This document shows, in pieces, positions 55,810-64,000 of a DNA stretch of 64,000 nt; position 1 is the first letter of the stretch; each line of letters opens with the position of its first letter. This DNA comes from Phytoseiulus persimilis. Lineage: Eukaryota; Arthropoda; Arachnida; Mesostigmata; Phytoseiidae. The notes under the pieces are model-generated. The model had not been told where the DNA came from and ran no database searches. It saw only the letters and a program-made list of their open reading frames with translations. Both the position numbers and the translations under genes were made by a program. Location of the stretch: positions 16,120,001 to 16,184,000 of the forward strand of contig CM075101.1 in the NCBI GenBank assembly GCA_037576195.1, written 5' to 3'.

Positions 55810-58800
55810 GATATCTCACCGATCAGTCGAGAATCGCGGGGCGAGAAAGAGGTTCAGGAAGCGGATCACCGCCTGGACAGAGCAGATAACGAACCAAGTC
55901 CTCTGGAACGGTTTCCGGGCCCTCCGAAGATGAATCATAGGGGGCATCGACTTTCGAAATGCGTGCTGGAAACGATATGAAAGACTGGAACACATTCTCA
56001 AGCTGTCTGATAACAAATGAGGTCGTTATTGAAGATCGCGTTCAATGAAATGTCGATCTGCGGGCAACTTACTTCGGGTGATTTGAGACTACATTCCCGC
56101 GCATCGCGGCTATCTTATCACAATCGTCGAGATAACGTCGAGACTCGTATCCATCGCAGCTCCGTCACCAGAGATGAGCCACGACTAGAATCACGAATCC
56201 TCACATTGAAGAATGGATTCGTATCGCTCCTCATAATTTGTGTCGCCAAGATTCCGAGTTCCGCGCGCTGATCGAGGATCGTGGACAGGAAATTGAAGAA
56301 TACCCAGATAGAGCGTAGCAACGAGTATCATACGTGACAGGCATACGGCGAAATTCCCGAAAACTTTCGATGACGTGGCGTTGACGTCATCTTCATAGAA
56401 CAGTCGAGAGCGCCGGAAGCTTCCAAGATTGCATTGGGAGCTTCATGGAAATCGTTGCTGAGGGATGACATGTCTCCAGGATCGTGAAGGAACCGGGTTG
56501 TTCTCAAGGAAGAACTCTTGGCGAACTTCAGCTTGACGCAAAGCAGGACCAACTCTTCGTGAGAATGCGGTCTTAGTCACGGTGGTGAGATGGCTCGACA
56601 TGGAGTCGGTGCGTTGGGAATTTGTCCTACCGTTGCCTCGAGCAAACTCTCGCACATGTTCAGAACTCATCATCACCTGCAGTTGCTCTGACAGGAGGAA
56701 GAAGGAAATAACATAATACCCCTGCGCCCGGATGGATGCTCTACGCAAGTCACTGCTGAGGCCCCCCGAAGAGAACTGATGAACTCTTGCATCCAGTACC
56801 TCAAAGGTTGCTTCTGAGGGCCCACTGGTTTCCGTTAGCCACGATTCCATGAGTCGGAGTGTACCTTCTACACTATCGACGTTCACAAGGGACAGGAATC
56901 GCTGGCAAGCTCTCAATGATTTTGCTGTGTATCGGTGAAATGGAGGAACTCAACTTGATTCTTTCTTCATCGTTCTGATCCTCCTTCAGGGCGTTTCTCG
57001 AATGTTTCACGATCTAGAGGAGATTGATCAGAGGATCCAGAAGCTTGGGCCCTCGAAACGACTTCTGGACTTGGTCCTCGACCGGTTCTTTGGACGTCTT
57101 TGTCCATTCCGAGCGCGACATAAATCTTTCAGCTGAAGCAATGATACTTCGTCGGGCTATTGGCTCGGAGGGGTTTTCCTGTCCTTAATCTCTGCTTATC
57201 GCCACTCAGCCTAGTCCTACGGAACCAGGCATTGCGCGGTACCTCGCGATGACGAGGAGCTTCCCACCATCCGAGGTCATGTTCAGTGAACGCACAGAAC
57301 CAAGGCTTCCGTCAGCCCACTCCGGAGGAATAGCATTCTGCTCGGGAAAGAAAACAGGAGGGGAGTTCTTCTTCGGAGACGACGGTTCAGAATCGGGGAA
57401 GCTTCCCAATTGATGGCTCTCACAAGGATCTATGCGGAGTCGATCTCTAGACTTTGGACCTGGAATCGGGGGTGCGCCTCTTACCAACATCCTTCACCTC
57501 TAGGTCGGACACAACGGCACAGACGGTATGCGCCGACACAGTCGATGACCGCAAGGTTCTTTCTACAGGTCATCATCCGCAAGGTCTTCTAATAGCGCCT
57601 TTCCCGACAACCGTCGCCTCAATGATTGACGTCAAGGCCATAGCGGGCGTTGAACCTAATCCCGAACAACCCACTATCCCTGATCACGCTGCTTGGATGT
57701 CAGAGCTCGCTGGAACGAGCTGAGCTCGCCAGGCTTGGTAGAGCGGATATTGATAATATATATCTGGAGGAGACCTGGAATCCAGAATGACAGCAAACGT
57801 CTTCGCGCGAACTCAGCTATATAACTTGCGAGATTGCCAACCAATAACATCTGAGTCTGATGGAGTTCCGAGAGTGAAGCGTAGATCACTTGGAACGCAA
57901 TCGACGTCATCGGAAAGCAGCCCACGTTCATTCCAGAACTCGTTCCAGCTCTCGTGGTTGACGTTTCCAGAACAACGAAAGCCACCTATCGTTCGGGATT
58001 AGAGGGAGACACGCACGGAGCAACCCCCATCATGGGCAACTCAAGGCGCAATTCGCGCGGCCTGAACCCTTCGACAGTACCATGGATCCGGGAGATTGAG
58101 ATCGGGCCATGGTCGCTCTTGGTTCGCATCCAGCGACTCCTGCGTCTCCGAGCACGTCGAAGCAATCACATTCCAATGATCATGCGTCAACGCCGCGTTG
58201 TGTTCTTGACGGCTGCCGACGCCGTCCAGGCTCGCTATCTGATGCGGTGCAAGCGAAATGGGGTCACCGCTTGGGAAACTCACTCCTTGATGCTGGCAGT
58301 CGTAAAGGTAAATGGCAAGCATAGATTTGTCAGTGTCGACTTGCTCTCAGCTGACGACCGAATATATCGAATTTCCGCGCCGCACATCTATCTCGTGGCG
58401 CGAAGCCGATGAGCATGTGCCGCGTTTGGCTCCGATTACGGGAACTCTCCGTAGAGTTAGACGCTCGTGATCAGCATCCTCTGGAAGCACAAGCGATCCG
58501 CGATCAAAGTACAGAATGATCCGCTGAGTTATTCGTTCGTTTCTGGATAAGAAGCTGCAGCCCGCATGCGAGCGGAACTATCGAGGTTGACAGCGCGCGT
58601 CCACAATTGACATCCTCGACGAGATCCCTGAGCTTTGAGACTCCTTTTGTACGGTTCGTCCCTCCTGCAGTTCTGTTGCGGAGATTTCTCGTATTGTTCT
58701 TGATCCTGCGAAAATGCGCATTCCCATTGGTCGCCTCGCCGATGAGGACTCCGTTCTCTGATCGATTTCGTCGGCCTTCCAATGATTGCGCCCCTTCCGG

Positions 58801-60600
58801 AGCTCCCCGGAAAACATCCAATCCAGGGTAATACCTCTCTGCCGAAGGCCCGCTCGAAGGGAAATACATCTGAATACCGCTGCATCCGAAACCTCGGGCG
58901 AGATACATGATAGCTCGGCTCGCGCACAGTTAAAGTTTGTTTGACTCCGCGCGTCTCCGAGAACGCTGTCGCCAAATTTTCGGAGCAACCTAGATCCGAC
59001 GTGCTGAATATGAGCTGCGTGAGCTATTTCCAGGCGTCTAAAGAAACAGCGCGGGAACTCAACGGTCTTCAATAAATACGTTCATCGCCGTGGATAGTTG
59101 GAAAACTCGCAACCGTGGCCGAGAAACTATCACAGCTTCATGCCATGCCTCCTATTCAGCGTATTCGTATCTTCACTCCTTGGAAAAATCATTCCTACTT
59201 CCTCATGATCCTCGATTCCGGATCGGTGTACCGGAGGCGCTGGTCTGATGAGTGGCAGGGTTCCGATTTTTCCCAAGTTCTGCTTCGCTGCAGCCTCCTC
59301 TCAATTTCTAGAGATTCGCACCGCTTTCCTCAAGGGCCCAGCGAGCAAGAGTCCTGAGCTGGAAACGCTAATGCACGGCGCCGGGGAGAATATCCAAGCT
59401 TGGACGCAGCTGAAGTGGCTTAAGTTTGTTTTTCTTCGTTTGAGTTCGAACTGTCCCTAGATATGGCCAGCAAGAGCGCATACCAGCGGTGCTCAAGACC
59501 AGCGATGAAATAATGCCTCATCACCACTTCCTTGGAAGATAACGGAGGTCAAAGTCTCATGAGCATCCTGATCAGGAAATTGCGAGCGGAGCAATGACGA
59601 GCGGCGTAGGAAGATAGCCGGAATTCTTCAAAGCTGAAAGCTCTCGGGAACAGATGATTTCCAAGCGAGCGAGACAAAACTCCAGGGAAAGGAATGCTCG
59701 AAGGCTCCGTTCATTATGAGTGGATTCTGAAGCGCGTCCTCTCAGAGAACGGGTACCAGCACATTACGCAAATCAATCTCACTCCTCTCGAAAAAAAGCG
59801 TTGCGTAAACGACGACGACGTAGCCACGGCCAACCACCAGTCAGGCATAGACGATGACGTCAACGTCCGCTGTTGCCGCACCGTCTGGGTGGCCAAGGAG
59901 CAACAGGTGTCTTCCTACGGCCGCCGTTTCCCTGTTCCTCCTTCATCCAGAGATTAGGAGTGCGCCGGCAGTCAGCAGGAACGACTGCGGCGAATATCTT
60001 CGTACATTCAGGCGGGAACAACAGCCCACAGCGTTGCGGCCCTCTGCTCTAGCTCATATCGGAGACATCGAGGCGACGCCCACTCCGAATCAGCACATCC
60101 TGCTGGCCGTGATGCATCGTTCAGACTTGCATTCCATGAACGCGGCAATCGCGCGGGACCGCTGGATTACTGGGAAGGTGGACGATGCGTGCGCCGAAGC
60201 TGAAGCTAGGAATGTGGACTTGGTGGCTTGGATTTCAGAGGAAGTCCATCGCGAGGAACCTCATCGATCCACGATGATGGCTCGGGTCCGGCGTGAGACC
60301 CCGATTCGGTATCTTGACGACGATCTCAAGCAAACCACAGGAGAAAGAACCGACTTGGATACGAGAATCTTCGCTCCGATTGGTCGCTCCGCTGATTTAG
60401 TATCGGGGTTCAAGATTGAGCTTCCAGATGCGCCCCACCGACGCTCAATCTCCGCCAAACCTTTGAAGCTCATCTGCAGTATTCGTGTTCATTGATCTTC
60501 GTGGCCTTGCTGTCCCTCTTTCGAGGTCCACTTCCCCACTCATTGTTCCCGTCCCCCATCAGACCTAGGATACAAGGAGGAAGCAGGAAACCGGCCAGGA
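55810..60600. other. Non-coding stretch with several CRE octamers
   Basis: Perfect TGACGTCA octamers lie at 56382-56389 (10 bp after a TGACGTGG half-match), 57627-57634 and 59855-59862. A 213-codon plus-strand frame (59854-60495) and a 157-codon minus-strand frame (56443-56916) have no recognisable domain. No gene can be supported. Confidence 0.35.
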
Positions 60601-61044
60601 ATTTTTTCAGCCACGTTGGCATTTGAGCAAACAAACGCATAGCCTGGTGGGCCGGATGATTGGCTGCCTGGTTGGCTTTCAGTAACAGAGAGCAACAACT
60701 AGGCTGCTATACAATCAGAAGAGTTCCGTTCGCGGATTGGTCGCTCGCTCGGTTCCCTCACTCAGTAGCTCGCTCAGCTGTCGTTTCTGCTGCCGTCGGG
60801 TTTTCCGAACGAGCGAGCGAGCAAGCGAGCAGCCGCCCGACCCACCCGCCAATCGACCCGGCTGGCATGGGAACATGCTGGAGGTTCTGCTCAGGATGAT
60901 GATTTCAGCAGCCAGAGCCGCCACCGCCGCAGCGGCCATACAATCTATGGCCACGGCTAGAACTGCGTAGTTGGAGCCGCCGCTGTTGTTAGGAGGGTAG
61001 TGGTGGTAGTTGTTGTAATAACTGCGACTTGGTTCCAGCGCACA

Positions 61045-61060
61045 GGTTACCATGGTAACC
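61045..61060. promoter_or_regulatory. Perfect 16-bp palindromic RFX X-box
   Basis: GGTTACCATGGTAACC is a perfect palindrome and an optimal RFX dyad. It abuts GTTGCTATAC (61061-61070), a further half-site, recalling the tandem arrangement at 28.9 kb. Confidence 0.55.
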
Positions 61061-62872
61061 GTTGCTATACGATGCTGGTTGTCCCTACGAGCTGCCGTTG
61101 CCGCAGCACCGCCAGCGAACGATCGAGCGACTGAGTGAGAGGGCCCTGGGCCGCATCATCATCATCAACCAACACAATGGTTGCTGCAGCAAAGCAACTG
61201 GTATCCGGCTAGCCGGCGATGGCGGCCTGCCATGGCGTCGATAGATGTGGATGTGGTGGTGGAGCGGCTCAGGGAGCGACGACTTACCAAATACGACCCC
61301 TCCGTTGATTGCCGCCGCTCCGGCCGGCGAAGTCGACATCGTCGTCGTCGTCAAGACGGAGAAGCTGGCAACGCCAACGAAGAACACCGAGCGGACCGAA
61401 GAACGCGCGACTGAGCGAGCGGGCGAACGAGATTTTCAGTCTTCTGAGCGAGCCCTCGGGCCAACTCATGAGTCGGGCGACCGAGTTTCATCTTCGTCAG
61501 CGGCCTCTGAATTCCTCAGAGGATCCGATGGGAACACAACCGGTTCGAAGATGACGAAGTTTCGAAGAGCTTTTGTTCACTTCTGGCCATGAGATAGAGG
61601 AGTTCGGGAGGAAGGTCATACGAGGACGGATACGTAGGCGGGAGAAGGAAAGACCTCATGGCGCTCGAAACGTCATGGGAGGAAATAGAATTTGGCGGTG
61701 GCTAGGCGAAAAGCGGAGATGAAGCATCGAGCAGGAGGCCTCTTGTGGGATTAGCGTGAAGCTCCTCTGGGGAGCAGATGTTAGTTTCCGGACTCAGTAG
61801 CTCTTCCCTTGAGACGCAGACGTGTCACGCAATCAGTGTTCAACCATCTCTGCCATGTGTTCGGCTATGGATCTCTGAAATTGATCGTTGACCATACTGG
61901 ATGAGATCCGGTCGGCGCCTCCGTTTCCACTTGGTGCGCCAGAGGAGGCGACCGCTCAACTTCCAACTCGAGGCACACGATGCCTGGTCGGCACGCATGA
62001 CGACACGCAGTTCCGGAACTGGGGAATACCGCCGTCTCCGCGAATGAATGTCGAGAAAACTTGCGCTGCGGACATGATCGGTTGGCGAGTTCCCGGACCC
62101 GCCCTGCCAAACGAAACACCCAGTTCTGCTGAAACGTGTCCGCCAACATCCGGATCGCCCAGTCCGCCGGTCTGTGGAGGCGGTATGACTTCGGTTTCTT
62201 TCAGCACCCACACGTGCATTGCTCCTACGTTCAATTTGAACACTCAGAGCCGTTGAGCCCTTCGGAAGCCCCGCGCTCAGTACGCCAGAGGCGGTCTGTT
62301 TCCCCATGCGAACCTTCGCTCGATGACGATGACCGTATGCGCACGCAACATCTGCCCCGTCATGTGCAATTCAACTTTCAGCTGGTCCACGCATATCAAC
62401 GGCTCTCCGGTCGACCGTTGCCATCTGTCTCGCGTTGATCCCTCTCCCCGCTCTCACGGACTCCGTTCGTTTCTGTCTCCTGTTTCAGTTCCATCTCTTT
62501 TTCGCCTCAAGAGAATCTTCGCGACCCACAAAGCGCTCGCTCTTCGGGGAAACATCTGCACATGCTCGTCATTACCGCTGCTGCCTCGACCGCTGCGAGC
62601 GATGTTCGTGGTATTCGTGTTCACCGAAAGAGGCTCGTTTCGACCCTCTCCCCTTTCCATCAAGTGTCACTCTTTGTGCGCGCTCTTTCTCGCGCTCTCC
62701 TGCTCTATCTTCCTATTATTTCCACTCCTATCAAGATGAAGGACAAGCGCGCGCAGGTATTAGGGTCGACATCGCAGTCGAATGGATGGGTATTACAATG
62801 GATGGATAGAGCTTCCCTTTCCCCTTCTCGGAACTTGTGCTCGCCTGATGGTCGCGATGCTGCCACCGCTGC

Positions 62873-62900
62873 AGATGATGATAATGATGATGATGATGAT
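62873..62900 (+). repeat. (GAT)n trinucleotide repeat
   Basis: Imperfect GATGATGATAATGATGATGATGATGAT microsatellite. Confidence 0.85.
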
Positions 62901-63459
62901 ACTCTTCCTACTTCTAATGCCGCCGCGGCTGCTGTTCGCAGTGGCTGCATGTGCTAACCGGAGAGAGAGAGGAATAAAGAGGTAGGAGGACGACGGCAGC
63001 GTGGGGACCCTTTTAGGGTGCACCAAGCTGGTCCTTCGTTGCAGAAACGACCGCGCACTATTTCCCGCGCCCCCGGCATCGAACGACCCCCTCCCCACCC
63101 TTCCTCCTTTTGGCACTTGGAACCGCCTAGCCGGATTGTGCTGGCGGTGGCGAGACGCATGCGCGTTGGCAGCGGCACATACAGGGTGCTGCTGCTGCTG
63201 CCTCCTCCTGCCGCTGGTAGATTCTTCGCTCACTCGCTGTATGTGTTCGTGTGTGTAGTCGGGAATAGTAGCTCTAGTATAGGTCGCCCTCTCGGTCGGT
63301 CCGCCACTCGGTCTATCTATCGAGCGAACGGTCGTGTTACCCTCGCCCAACAGCAGCTGCCGAACGCTCACTCGCTCTCTATCTCTCTAATAGTTGCTGC
63401 TGCTGTAGGGTGGTGTAGTAGCGGCGGTGGATGGAGGCCCTTTCCCCAGCGCCGGACCG

Positions 63460-63971
63460 CTTACCAGTCAGTCGTGTATGAGCCGAGCTCGTGTGCAGAC
63501 ACATAAGCCGACCACCGACAACGAGAACTGAAGGCGCCGCTGACGACAGCAGCAGCCTGTGTGCCATCGCGAGCAGACGACATCTCGACGTTCACAACAA
63601 CTGCTCCTTAGCTAACAACAAGACGCCGCGCTTCTTGTTGTTTATATCATCATCGTCATCATCATCGTTCGGATCGCCGCTAGCATTGTGCGGCGCTGGA
63701 GTGACTGACTGTCGGGCTGTCAAGCCATTGCGACATTTTATCCTGAACTCTTACCGTTGGAGTCTCCGGCAGGAAGTCAACCAGGATCCGGAGCGTCCGT
63801 CAGAGCTGCTGCCACACGTGTTCTCGCTCTTTGTTCAGGACCGATAGGACCGAAGCAGGTTTCTATCTGAGAAGTCACTCAGCGGAACCGTCATCGTTCA
63901 CTGTAACCTGTCGACTCGAAGGGTTCGGACCGGTGACCAACTGCAACAAATCCGCCGCTTCGACAGCTAGG
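63460..63971 (+). other. Probable 5' untranslated first exon of a gene continuing right of the window
   Basis: An initiator-like CAGTCAGTCGTG (about 63,467-63,478) without TATA box is followed by about 500 nt lacking a long ATG-initiated frame. A strong donor GG|GTAAGC closes it at 63971/63972. The X-box island lies upstream. The exon reading is inferred from these signals only. Confidence 0.35.
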
Positions 63972-64000
63972 GTAAGCGACTCTCGCGTCAACTGACTCGC

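Larger units (their letters stand above)
60640..63459. promoter_or_regulatory. Repeat-rich island, probable upstream regulatory or 5' region
   Basis: GAGC tetranucleotides (60,811-60,830), GCN triplets, CAT/GAT runs and a tandem X-box occur over 2.8 kb, with many short overlapping frames encoding homopolymeric runs. This style is typical of the promoter or 5' UTR neighbourhood of large developmental genes. The frames themselves are not credible genes. Confidence 0.35.

Noticed and set aside
59854-60495. 213-codon plus-strand frame
   Set aside because: No domain and no start or splice context; partly explained by stop-poor composition.
62793-63371. 192-codon minus-strand frame with an Ile run
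   Set aside because: The Ile run is the (GAT)n microsatellite in translation; the frame is a repeat artefact.
1-64000. CRISPR array, bacterial operon, rRNA or intact tRNA gene
   Set aside because: No regularly spaced repeats, no ribosome-binding-site-led gene strings, and no foldable tRNA or rRNA sequence were seen.

Overview
The window reads as nuclear DNA of an arthropod, most likely a chelicerate and plausibly a mite. The reasons are a cuticle gene whose Rebers-Riddiford chitin-binding domain ends in the TNEPGT signature common in arachnid cuticle proteins, short GT-AG introns (62 to 340 nt), TATA plus TCAGT/TCATT-type core promoters, base composition near 50% GC, CpG that does not look depleted by eye, and Ty3/gypsy, LINE-like and Tigger-like mobile DNA. 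The species assignment is inference.

Layout. At about 0.3-5.2 kb lies the gene-dense end: a possible coding segment (minus strand), an essentially intronless CAAX prenyl protease 2 gene (Rce1, plus strand) with its polyadenylation signal, a possible orphan coding exon (plus), and a complete four-exon cuticle protein gene (minus) with TATA box and splice sites. From 5.2 to 14 kb is mostly non-coding DNA with retroelement debris (a LINE zinc-finger tail near 9.7 kb, a coiled-coil gag-like piece near 10.8 kb) and a 612-bp Tigger/pogo-like MITE flanked by TA. From 14.4 to 19.9 kb is a decayed, 5'-truncated Ty3/gypsy element on the minus strand. Downstream of its integrase, where an env gene would sit, it carries an extra reading frame combining zinc knuckles, a RING finger with exactly SIAH/SINA spacing and a SINA-like C-terminal region. 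At 20.2-21.1 kb is a well-formed core promoter and the first exons of an unidentified, probably type II single-pass membrane protein (plus).

From 21.5 to 64 kb I find no gene I can name. It looks like introns or intergenic regulatory DNA: five islands (28.6-29.4, 30.6-31.0, 41.7-42.5, 55.3-55.8 and 60.6-63.97 kb) are rich in trinucleotide or tetranucleotide repeats, and four of them contain RFX X-box motifs (GTTGCC-AT-GGCAAC type). The right edge looks like a 5' untranslated first exon with a GTAAGC splice donor at 63,972. A tRNA-derived SINE head, perfect palindromes and strand-asymmetric polypyrimidine/polypurine blocks lie between.

Only the Rce1 and cuticle genes, the gypsy element and the MITE are firmly supported. 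The best candidate for something undescribed is the RING/SINA-like ORF in the env position of the gypsy element, followed by the dispersed, partly tandem X-boxes.
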